A stretch of DNA of 64,000 nucleotides, from assembly GCF_001458195.1 (NCBI RefSeq), contig NZ_CYPU01000018.1:62001-126000 (forward strand), written 5' to 3'. Numbering within the stretch: position 1 is the first letter of the stretch; each line of letters starts with the position of its first letter. Source of the stretch: Ruegeria atlantica (lineage in GTDB: Bacteria; Pseudomonadota; Alphaproteobacteria; Rhodobacterales; Rhodobacteraceae). Of the stretch, positions 17,891 through 25,388 are shown piece by piece. The notes under the pieces were generated by a model. That model was given only the letters and a program-made list of their open reading frames with translations, did not search any database and was not told where the DNA came from. The position numbers and the translations under genes are program-made.

Positions 17891-18973
17891 TCATTTCCTC
17901 ATGGACAAGCCCTGGTGAAACAAGTGAACCTTGCCCGGATCTGCCGAAACTGCAACGGTTTGGCCCCGCATGTTTTTTTGGACCCCCGGCAGTTTTGCGA
18001 TTGTGGGATCCTCCCCGTCTTTGGCGGCAAAATACAACAGCGTGACCTCGCCAAGTGCTTCGGTAAAGTCCACAATCCCTTCCATAATCGGATTGCTTTC
18101 AACGGGGTGAAAGTCTTCGGGACGCACTCCGATATTTACCTGTTTACCCTCGTCAGCTGCATCGGTTGGGATGCTGGTCACCGCGGTCCCACCACCATCC
18201 AGTTTTACGACGGTGCGCTCACCAGCCTGCGTGATGACCCCCGGCAAAAGGTTCATTGCAGGTGAGCCAATAAATTGCGCGACAAACTCATTGTCAGGCG
18301 TTTCATACAGTTCGAGAGGGGTGCCAACCTGCGCGATCCCCTTGTTGGCCAGGACGACAATCCGGGTGGCCAATGTCATCGCCTCGACCTGATCGTGGGT
18401 GACGTAGACCATCGTGCTGTCCGGCATCGCCTCTTTCAGGCGTGCGATTTCGATGCGGGTCGCGACGCGCAGCGCCGCATCAAGATTGGAAAGAGGCTCA
18501 TCAAACAGATAAACTTTTGGGTCGCGCACGATCGCCCGGCCGATTGCAACCCGTTGCCGCTGACCACCGGAAAGGGCCTTAGGAAGTCGGTCCAGAAACG
18601 GTTCCAACTGTAGGATACGAGCTGCGCGGTCAACTGCTGCGTCGACCTCGTCCGATGGCATTTTGGCGATCTTCAATGCAAAAGCCATATTCTCGCGCAC
18701 TGTCATGTGCGGATACAGGGCATAGCTTTGGAAAACCATCGCAATGCCCCGTTGCGCGGGCGGTACGTCGTTCATCACCTGACCTTCGATCTCAAGCGTT
18801 CCGCCCGAAATCTTCTCTAATCCCGCAATCATGCGCAGCAACGTAGATTTTCCACAGCCAGAGGGCCCGACAAAAACGATCAGTTCACCGCGTTCGATGT
18901 CCAGGTTGATGTTTTTGAGCACATCGACGTTGCCATAGGTCTTTGCCACATCCGTGAGATTGAGTTCCGACAT
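17891..18973 (-). CDS. aglK: Alpha-glucoside ABC transporter ATP-binding protein
   Basis: A 360-residue MalK-type ATPase. Walker [11 protein letters not shown]-loop [31 protein letters not shown] and YVTHDQ are intact, followed by a TOBE regulatory domain from about residue 235 (GVRPEDFHP). It is the last gene of the leftward agl operon, three bases after aglA. Membership in the aglEFGAK arrangement known from rhizobia identifies it as AglK, energising uptake of alpha-glucosides such as sucrose, maltose or trehalose. Confidence 0.92.
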   Translation of the reverse strand: MSELNLTDVAKTYGNVDVLKNINLDIERGELIVFVGPSGCGKSTLLRMIAGLEKISGGTLEIEGQVMNDVPPAQRGIAMVFQSYALYPHMTVRENMAFALKIAKMPSDEVDAAVDRAARILQLEPFLDRLPKALSGGQRQRVAIGRAIVRDPKVYLFDEPLSNLDAALRVATRIEIARLKEAMPDSTMVYVTHDQVEAMTLATRIVVLANKGIAQVGTPLELYETPDNEFVAQFIGSPAMNLLPGVITQAGERTVVKLDGGGTAVTSIPTDAADEGKQVNIGVRPEDFHPVESNPIMEGIVDFTEALGEVTLLYFAAKDGEDPTIAKLPGVQKNMRGQTVAVSADPGKVHLFHQGLSMRK

Positions 18974-18976
18974 GGC

Positions 18977-20632
18977 TTACTCCTTTTCGCGCATCATCAA
19001 ACAGAATTGAGCCGCGTCGAGGGTGATGGTCCCCGCCCCTCCGACGCCGCCCAACTCTTGCCCGATTGCCTGCCAGTTATCGTCGGGCAGTGTGATTTCC
19101 GCGCTGTCAGATCCCAGATTGAAAGCACAGAAGATCTGCTCGGCACCGTCTTCACGCAGGAAGGTCAGGATCGGACCGGACTGCGCCATCTCGCGCTGTT
19201 GGCCAGACATCAATGCGGAATGCGCGTGGCGCAGCGCAATGGCACGGCGATAATGTTGCAACGTCGAATTTGGCTCTTGCTCTAGCCGGTCAACCGCACG
19301 CTCGGCCTGCGTTTGGCTGACGGGCAACCAGGGGGCTCCAGTACTGAACCCGGACTGTTCGTCCTGCGCAGCCCAAACCATCGGAGTGCGGCAGCCATCA
19401 CGGCCCTTGAACTCCGGCCAGAACTCTATGCCGTAAGGGTCCTGCAGATGTTCAAATGGAACGTCCGCCTCGGGCAGACCAAGCTCTTCTCCTTGATACA
19501 AGCACGCTGACCCACGCAGGCTCATCATCAAAACGGCGTGCTGACGGATGGCAGCATCGTCCAGCGCCCACCGCGACGCGTGGCGCTGCACATCGTGGTT
19601 TGAGAACGCCCAGCAAGGCCATGCATCGCCAGCCTTTTCTTCCAACTGATCAAACACCTGCTTGGCGTATGCGGCGGTCAAAGCGCGTTTTTCGAGAAAC
19701 TCAAAAGCATAACACATATGCATGCGCTTATCGCCGCTGGTGTATGCACCCATGATCTCAAGACCGCGCTGAGCGTCGCCAACCTCACCCAAACAAGCAC
19801 GGCCTTCGTATTCGTCCGTTAGTACACGCAACCGTTCGAGGAAGGCGATGTTTTCCGGCTGGCTTTTGGAATAGAGGTGATCCTGATGGTTATAGGGGTT
19901 CACCATCGGCGCGATCGAGGCATTGCGCTGATCCATCGGCAGGCCAGGGTTGTCGCGCAGTTGTTTGTCGTGGAAATAGAAGTTGATCGTGTCCAGACGG
20001 AAACCATCCACACCCAAGTCCAGCCAGAACCGTGCAACATCCAGAAATGCATCCTGCACGTCCGGGCAATGGAAGTTCAGATCCGGCTGCGACGTCAGGA
20101 AATTGTGCAGATAGTACTGCAAGCGCCGGGAATCCCACTGCCATGCGGACCCACCAAAAATCGACAGCCAGTTGTTTGGCGGAGTGCCGTCGGGCTTGGG
20201 ATCAGCCCAAACATACCAGTCGGACTTGGCATTTTCGCGATTGGATCGGCTCTCCTTGAACCATAGGTGCTGATCCGACGTGTGCGACAGCACGAGATCG
20301 ATCATCACCTTCAGCCCAACTGAATGCGCCTGATTCAGGAGATACTTAAAGTCCTCCATGCTGCCAAACATCGGATCAACATCACGATAGTCGCTGACAT
20401 CGTATCCAAAGTCCTTCATCGGCGATTTGAAGAATGGCGAGATCCAGACGGCATCGACGCCAAGCGAAGCGATGTAACCAAGCCTTTGGGTGATACCCCT
20501 GAGATCTCCGATACCATCGCCGTTGCTGTCCTGAAAACTGCGTGGATAGATCTGGTAGATCACCCCGCCCCGCCACCATTCGGCGGCTGCTTTGGTTGCT
20601 GTTTCGAGTTTCACGGTATTCTGCACGTTCAT
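18977..20632 (-). CDS. aglA: Alpha-glucosidase, glycoside hydrolase family 13
   Basis: A 551-residue cytoplasmic GH13 enzyme. Conserved regions are WWRGGVIYQIYPRSF (19-33), the DLVLSHTSDQH block (112-122), GFRLDTINFY with nucleophile D214, LGEVGD with acid/base E283, and FSNHDVQR with D347. These define the oligo-1,6-glucosidase/alpha-glucosidase subfamily. It lies between aglG and aglK, as in rhizobial agl operons, and hydrolyses the imported alpha-glucosides to glucose plus, from sucrose, fructose. Confidence 0.94.
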   Translation of the reverse strand: MNVQNTVKLETATKAAAEWWRGGVIYQIYPRSFQDSNGDGIGDLRGITQRLGYIASLGVDAVWISPFFKSPMKDFGYDVSDYRDVDPMFGSMEDFKYLLNQAHSVGLKVMIDLVLSHTSDQHLWFKESRSNRENAKSDWYVWADPKPDGTPPNNWLSIFGGSAWQWDSRRLQYYLHNFLTSQPDLNFHCPDVQDAFLDVARFWLDLGVDGFRLDTINFYFHDKQLRDNPGLPMDQRNASIAPMVNPYNHQDHLYSKSQPENIAFLERLRVLTDEYEGRACLGEVGDAQRGLEIMGAYTSGDKRMHMCYAFEFLEKRALTAAYAKQVFDQLEEKAGDAWPCWAFSNHDVQRHASRWALDDAAIRQHAVLMMSLRGSACLYQGEELGLPEADVPFEHLQDPYGIEFWPEFKGRDGCRTPMVWAAQDEQSGFSTGAPWLPVSQTQAERAVDRLEQEPNSTLQHYRRAIALRHAHSALMSGQQREMAQSGPILTFLREDGAEQIFCAFNLGSDSAEITLPDDNWQAIGQELGGVGGAGTITLDAAQFCLMMREKE

Positions 20633-20641
20633 CAGACGCCT

Positions 20642-21790
20642 CTACTTGACGGACCCGGCCAACAGACCGCGGACCAGATATTTTTGCATTGCGAAGAAAA
20701 CAATCAGCGGGACGATGATCGAAACAAAGGCCGCTGTGGCAAGGATTTCCCAATTCCCACCGCGCGTGCCCAAAAGCTCGACGATGCGGTTGGTCATGAC
20801 GGTGGTCTGTCCGGACGCGTCTATCAGGAACACTTTGGCGACTAGCAAGTCATTCCACGTCCAGAGAAACTGGAAGATCGCGAAAGACGCCAGCGCTGGA
20901 AAGCTGAGCGGCAAGATCAATTTGGTAAAAATCTGAAACTCGGTCGCGCCATCGACCCGCGCGTTTTCGATCAGATCGCGGGGCAGACCGGCCATGTAGT
21001 TACGCAAAAGATAAATCGCCAGCGGCAACCCGAACCCGGTATGCGCCATCCAAACCCCCAGATATCCTTTGCCAATCCCAATATTCAGGTGGAATTTCAG
21101 CAACGGGATCAGGGCCAATTGCAGCGGGACAACCAACAGACCAACGACAGCCGCAATAATCAAAGCGCGCCCGGGGAAATCCATCCAAGCCAAGGCATAG
21201 GCCGCAAAAGCCGCAACGAGGATTGGAATGATCGTCGCCGGGATTGTTACGGTCAACGTGTTGAAAAACGCCCGCCCCATACTGTCGGTGCTGTCTTCTG
21301 CCAGAAGAACCTTGTGATAATTGTCTAAGGTAAACTCAGGCGGCAATTCTGCAGTTACAAAAACACGCGATCCACGGCTGCCGGTGAACTCGTCCGGGTT
21401 CTCCATGCGGTAATTCCCTGCGGCATCTAAGGTGATTGTGCCGCCCTTTCGTAGCTCAGCTGTTTCGCCGGGGGCAAAGGCATCAATCGCGCGAGAGCTG
21501 ATCCCCCATTTTGAGATTGTCGCTTTAGTTCCTTCATCAAACAGATTGCCTTCGATCACGTAGATCCCGTTTTCCAAAACTTGGGTTTCCGGGGCAGCGC
21601 TACGCAGTGTTAGGTTCTGCTCGGACGGAAACAGCGACCGCCACCAACCGCTGGTTGCGATTTGATCCGCTGTCCGAAAAGACGAGATCAAAAGGCCCAG
21701 AGTTGGCACGACCCACAGCACCACCAGAAAGAGGACCGAGGCATGGACGACCCAGCGAAGGGCGGGTTTGGTTCCTGCAATATCGCTCAT
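20642..21790 (-). CDS. aglG: Alpha-glucoside ABC transporter permease AglG
   Basis: A 382-residue permease. Between the first and second membrane segments lies a large periplasmic insert of about 150 residues (from GWWRSLFP to LPPEFTLDNYHKVLL), which is typical of AglG and makes it longer than ordinary permeases. The EAA loop is DLIENARVDGATEFQIFTKLILP and the end is VRGLLAGSVK. The frame extends upstream, but the ATG at 21790 has GGAGTAGGG just before it and lies four bases after the aglF stop. Confidence 0.92.
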   Translation of the reverse strand: MSDIAGTKPALRWVVHASVLFLVVLWVVPTLGLLISSFRTADQIATSGWWRSLFPSEQNLTLRSAAPETQVLENGIYVIEGNLFDEGTKATISKWGISSRAIDAFAPGETAELRKGGTITLDAAGNYRMENPDEFTGSRGSRVFVTAELPPEFTLDNYHKVLLAEDSTDSMGRAFFNTLTVTIPATIIPILVAAFAAYALAWMDFPGRALIIAAVVGLLVVPLQLALIPLLKFHLNIGIGKGYLGVWMAHTGFGLPLAIYLLRNYMAGLPRDLIENARVDGATEFQIFTKLILPLSFPALASFAIFQFLWTWNDLLVAKVFLIDASGQTTVMTNRIVELLGTRGGNWEILATAAFVSIIVPLIVFFAMQKYLVRGLLAGSVK

Positions 21791-21794
21791 GACC

Positions 21795-22802
21795 CTACTC
21801 CATCTCTTTCCGCGCGTTGCGCACATTCCAGACAAGGATTGGAGCCACTAAGAGCATGATCACCATGGCCGAAGCCGACCCGACGCCCCAGTCGTTGGCG
21901 CGGAACAGCTTGTCATACATGTAGTTGGCCAAGACCTGCGTTTCCCACTGGCCATTGGTCATTGCAAAAACGATGTCAAAGACCTTGAGGACGGTGATCG
22001 TAATCGTGGTCCAGACGACAAGGATAGTGGTTTTGATCTGCGGCACTTTGATCCGGAAAAATATCTGAAACGGATTAGCCCCATCCAGAATTGCGGCCTC
22101 AATCGTTTCCTCGGGGATTCCGCGCAGGGCGGCCGATAGGATAACCATGGCAAAACCGGTTTGGATCCAGATGAGGACAACCATCAGAAAAAAGCTGTTC
22201 CAGAACGGTATCGTCAGCCACGTCTGCGGCTCGGTCCCGCCAAAGAAAATATAGAGCGCATTGAGCATGCCAATCTGATCTTGTTCAGCCGGACGAGTGT
22301 CATAGACCAACTTCCAGATAACCGATGCCCCCACGAACGAGATCGCCATTGGCATAAAGATCAGCGACTTGGCGAGATTGCCCCAACGAATGCGGTCAGT
22401 CAGCTGTGCCACCAACAGGCCAAAGGCCGTCGACATTGCAGGCACAATGATCAGCCAGAACATGTTGTTGCGCATCGCTTCCCAAAACTTGGGCTCCTTG
22501 GCCATCTGGATATAGTTGTCCAGCCCGACCCAATTGTAGCCGCCGCCCGGGACACGATCAGTCAGTGACAGCCGCAGGGTTTCGACAACCGGATAGGCCA
22601 GATACAAGCCCAAAGCAGCCAGCGCCGGGAACAGAAACAACCAAGGCCGGATCATGTTCGCGCGGTTGATATTGCGGCCAGCATTTGGCCCCCGAGGCGG
22701 GAAAAGAACTCTGTCCAGAAACTGATTGGATAGATAGAAATAGCCCACGCAACCTGACACGCCGATGGCGATGGTCAGCAGGCCTTGAAATGCCGGGTGC
22801 AT
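21795..22802 (-). CDS. aglF: Alpha-glucoside ABC transporter permease AglF
   Basis: A 335-residue permease. It has an extra N-terminal membrane segment (AFQGLLTIAIGVSGCVGYFYL), as AglF proteins do, then the standard MalF-like set with the EAA loop ETIEAAILDGANPFQIFFRIKVP. The start was placed at 22802 because AAGGGAG precedes that ATG; the longer frame lacks an ATG at its beginning. Works with AglG, AglK and AglE. Confidence 0.9.
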   Translation of the reverse strand: MHPAFQGLLTIAIGVSGCVGYFYLSNQFLDRVLFPPRGPNAGRNINRANMIRPWLFLFPALAALGLYLAYPVVETLRLSLTDRVPGGGYNWVGLDNYIQMAKEPKFWEAMRNNMFWLIIVPAMSTAFGLLVAQLTDRIRWGNLAKSLIFMPMAISFVGASVIWKLVYDTRPAEQDQIGMLNALYIFFGGTEPQTWLTIPFWNSFFLMVVLIWIQTGFAMVILSAALRGIPEETIEAAILDGANPFQIFFRIKVPQIKTTILVVWTTITITVLKVFDIVFAMTNGQWETQVLANYMYDKLFRANDWGVGSASAMVIMLLVAPILVWNVRNARKEME

Positions 22803-22868
22803 GCCGCTCTCCCTTGCGACGATAGGTTCGGGCAACCCGACAGAGCGGGTTGCCCAATCTCAGACGCT

Positions 22869-24137
22869 TTAGTCCAGCGCGTCCCACGAGGACTGGATTT
22901 CGTCGGCGACGTCCTGGGCAGGTGTTCCGCCCGTATAGTCGACCATTCCAGTCCAGAAGGTGCCTGCACCCACGCCGCCCGGCATCAGGTCGGAACCGTC
23001 AAACCGGAAGGTGGTGGCCCCCAGAAGAATGTCATTCATCTTCTTCAGCGTTGGGTCTGAGAAGACCGAGGTATCGACGCCTTTGTGCGGCGTCAGGAAC
23101 CCGGTCAGAGCCATCCAGGCTTCATGCGCCTCCGGCGTTTCCAGGTATTTCATCAGCGCATGCGCGCCCGGGCTGTCATTGGTAATGGCCCAAACTGTGC
23201 CGGCCCCAAGGACCGGGCTGCCGAGGTCTTTGCCTTCATAGGCCGGGAAGTAGAAGAAGTCAGCATCCTCGCCCACAACCGTACCTTCGGGGAAGAAGGC
23301 GGGAATGAACGAGGCCTGACGGTGCATGTAACACTGCGGAGGCGAGCTGAACATACCCTTCGGGCTGTCGCGGAAGTCAGTTGTTGCAACCGCACCGGCT
23401 CCGCCGGCCACGTAATCATCGTTGCGCGCAAACGCTCCGAATTCTTCAATCGCAGCGACAACCTTAGGATCGTTAAATTTCAATTCGTTGGCGACCCAGG
23501 CGTCATAATCTTCGGGCGGCAACGTGCGCAGCATCATGTCTTCAACCCAGTCAGTCGCTGGCCAACCGGTCGCTCCGCCGGACCCCAGCCCGATGCACCA
23601 TGGCGTTTCACCATCTGCAACGATCTGATCGGTCAGCGCCTTCAGTTCTTCCATTGTGGTCGGGATTTCATAGCCGGCGTCTTCGAAGTTCTCCGGCACA
23701 AACCAAACCAGCGATTTCACGTCGACCTTGTAGAAAAACCCATACAGATGGTCCTGCCCGTCCGGGCCCTGATAGGTTCCCAGATCCACCCACGACTGAC
23801 CGGCCGCATAGTTGTCGCGAATCCAATCCGCAGTTCCTTCACTCAGGGGCGTCAGGAATCCCGCCTTGGCCATATCTGATGCCAGACCGGGTTGGGGAAA
23901 CACTGCTACGTTGGGCGCCGATCCGGCTTCGGCATCAATTCTGATCTGCTGCTCAAAGCTGTCCGAGCCGACATAGCTGTACTCATGCCCGGTCGCTGCG
24001 GCAAAGCCGTCCAAAACCTTTTCGACATTTTCCTGATCAGGCCCCAGCCACGGGCCAAACACGGTGACCTTGTCGGCATACGCCGCGCCCGCCATCAGGG
24101 CGAACGTGGCCGCGCCTGCATAAAGCGAGTGTTTCAT
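22869..24137 (-). CDS. aglE: Alpha-glucoside ABC transporter substrate-binding protein
   Basis: A 422-residue periplasmic binding protein with a Sec signal peptide (KHSLYAGAATFALMAGAAYA) cut near residue 21. The mature start KVTVFGPWLGPDQENVEKVL is characteristic of AglE. The ATG at 24137 is preceded by GGGAGG eight bases away, which settles the start over an upstream in-frame codon. First gene of the agl operon, divergent from aglR, with a palindromic operator between promoter and gene. Confidence 0.92.
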   Translation of the reverse strand: MKHSLYAGAATFALMAGAAYADKVTVFGPWLGPDQENVEKVLDGFAAATGHEYSYVGSDSFEQQIRIDAEAGSAPNVAVFPQPGLASDMAKAGFLTPLSEGTADWIRDNYAAGQSWVDLGTYQGPDGQDHLYGFFYKVDVKSLVWFVPENFEDAGYEIPTTMEELKALTDQIVADGETPWCIGLGSGGATGWPATDWVEDMMLRTLPPEDYDAWVANELKFNDPKVVAAIEEFGAFARNDDYVAGGAGAVATTDFRDSPKGMFSSPPQCYMHRQASFIPAFFPEGTVVGEDADFFYFPAYEGKDLGSPVLGAGTVWAITNDSPGAHALMKYLETPEAHEAWMALTGFLTPHKGVDTSVFSDPTLKKMNDILLGATTFRFDGSDLMPGGVGAGTFWTGMVDYTGGTPAQDVADEIQSSWDALD

Positions 24138-24178
24138 GAAGTTTCCTCCCAACTTTGCTCGCGCCTTTAAGACTCATT

Positions 24179-24194
24179 TTCAAAGCGCTTTGAA
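24179..24194 (-). promoter_or_regulatory. LacI-type operator upstream of aglE
   Basis: TTCAAAGCGCTTTGAA is a perfect 16-base palindrome with the central CG step usual for LacI/GalR-family operators. It lies just downstream of the presumed aglE -10 and 42 bases before the aglE ATG, which suits repression by blocking initiation or elongation. AglR, encoded divergently, is the natural ligand. Confidence 0.8.
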
Positions 24195-24202
24195 TGACGC
24201 AC

Positions 24203-24231
24203 TTTATCCGCTAACATTCAATTTTTGTCAA
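24203..24231 (-). promoter_or_regulatory. Probable aglE promoter
   Basis: On the minus strand a perfect TTGACA occupies 24231-24226, followed after 17 bases by GATAAA at 24208-24203 (four of six to the -10 consensus). The operator palindrome begins nine bases further on, at the expected start of transcription. Confidence 0.55.
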
Positions 24232-24331
24232 TAATCTGTTTACTGTTGCCTATATAATTAATATTCAGGGCAGTGTCAGCAAGATGTGGCAGTCGGGTGG
24301 GAAGCGCCCGCAAATCTGAAAATGATCAAAT

Positions 24332-24347
24332 TTGAAGGCGCTTTGAG
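24332..24347 (+). promoter_or_regulatory. Second, imperfect LacI-type operator upstream of aglR
   Basis: TTGAAGGCGCTTTGAG keeps the GCGCTTTGA half of the 24179-24194 palindrome, with two mismatches in the left arm. It ends seven bases before the aglR ATG and covers the ribosome site, so it would allow weaker autoregulation of aglR. Confidence 0.65.
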
Positions 24348-24353
24348 GCGAAG

Positions 24354-25385
24354 ATGAATCTAAAGCAGCTCTCAGAAATCCTTGGTTTATCTCAAACCAC
24401 TGTCAGCCGCGCGCTGAATGGTTACCCCGAGGTGAACGAGGATACGCGCCTGCGCGTTCAAGCCGCCGCTGCCAAGCATGGCTATTGGCCGAACAGCCGG
24501 GCCAAGGGGTTGGCAACAGGGCGCTCGATGGTGATTGGGCACGTGATTCCCTCCTCATCCCAGCATGAAATGGTGAACCCGATTTTTGGTGATTTTGTCG
24601 CCGGTGCTGCACGCAAGTATTCGGATCATGGATATGACATGATGTTCACCAATGCAGATGACACCTCGATCGAGGAAGCCTATCGCAGTCTTTTCCAGCG
24701 TGGCGCGGTCGATGGTATTGTATTGCAAGGCCCCAAGGTCAACGAACACCGGATCGAGGTCCTAACCAGAATGGGCGTGCCCTTTATCGTTCATGGCAGA
24801 TCAACCGGGGTGGACGTGCCCTATGACTGGATCGACGTGAACAACAAAAGCTCGTTCCTGCGCGCCACCCGGTTTCTGATCGACCTTGGGCATCGTCGCA
24901 TTGCCCTGATCAACGGGCTTGAGGATATGGATTTCGCTCAACGTCGCCGCGACGGATATCTTGAAGCCCTGCATGAGGCAGGTCTGTCCCCCGACCCGGA
25001 ATTGATGCGCAGCGCCGAGATGACCGAGGTTTATGGCCACCATGAAACCCGCGACATGCTTCGTCTGGATGACCCTCCTACGGCCATCCTGACAGCCTCT
25101 ATGATTTCCGCTATCGGAGTGCGTCGCGCGCTCAACGAAGCGGGGTTGAAGATGGGCAAGGATGTCTCGGTCATCGCCCATGACGACGACTTATCTTACC
25201 TCAAGAATGGTCAGGACGTACCGATTTTCACCGCTACAAGATCGTCTGTACGTAGGGCCGGAGAAATGGCGGCTGAAATGCTGATCGAACGCATCAAATC
25301 TCCGGAAGACCCGGTGAAAACTAGATTGCTGGAGGCCGAACTGGTAGTTGGCGGCTCAACCGGCCCCGCCCCAAACAGGTTCTGA
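24354..25385 (+). CDS. aglR: LacI-family transcriptional regulator of glucoside use
   Basis: A 343-residue LacI/GalR protein. The N-terminal helix-turn-helix reads LKQLSEILGLSQTTVSRALNGYPEV, with the hinge NSRAKGLATGRS near residues 47-58. The sugar-binding domain follows (GRSTGVDVPYDWIDVNN around 148-165). It is divergent from aglEFGAK and starts the rightward operon with the glucosidase-glucokinase fusion three bases downstream. It probably represses both arms until a glucoside or glucose-type inducer appears. Two related palindromes lie in the divergent gap. Confidence 0.92.
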   Translation: MNLKQLSEILGLSQTTVSRALNGYPEVNEDTRLRVQAAAAKHGYWPNSRAKGLATGRSMVIGHVIPSSSQHEMVNPIFGDFVAGAARKYSDHGYDMMFTNADDTSIEEAYRSLFQRGAVDGIVLQGPKVNEHRIEVLTRMGVPFIVHGRSTGVDVPYDWIDVNNKSSFLRATRFLIDLGHRRIALINGLEDMDFAQRRRDGYLEALHEAGLSPDPELMRSAEMTEVYGHHETRDMLRLDDPPTAILTASMISAIGVRRALNEAGLKMGKDVSVIAHDDDLSYLKNGQDVPIFTATRSSVRRAGEMAAEMLIERIKSPEDPVKTRLLEAELVVGGSTGPAPNRF

Positions 25386-25388
25386 AAA

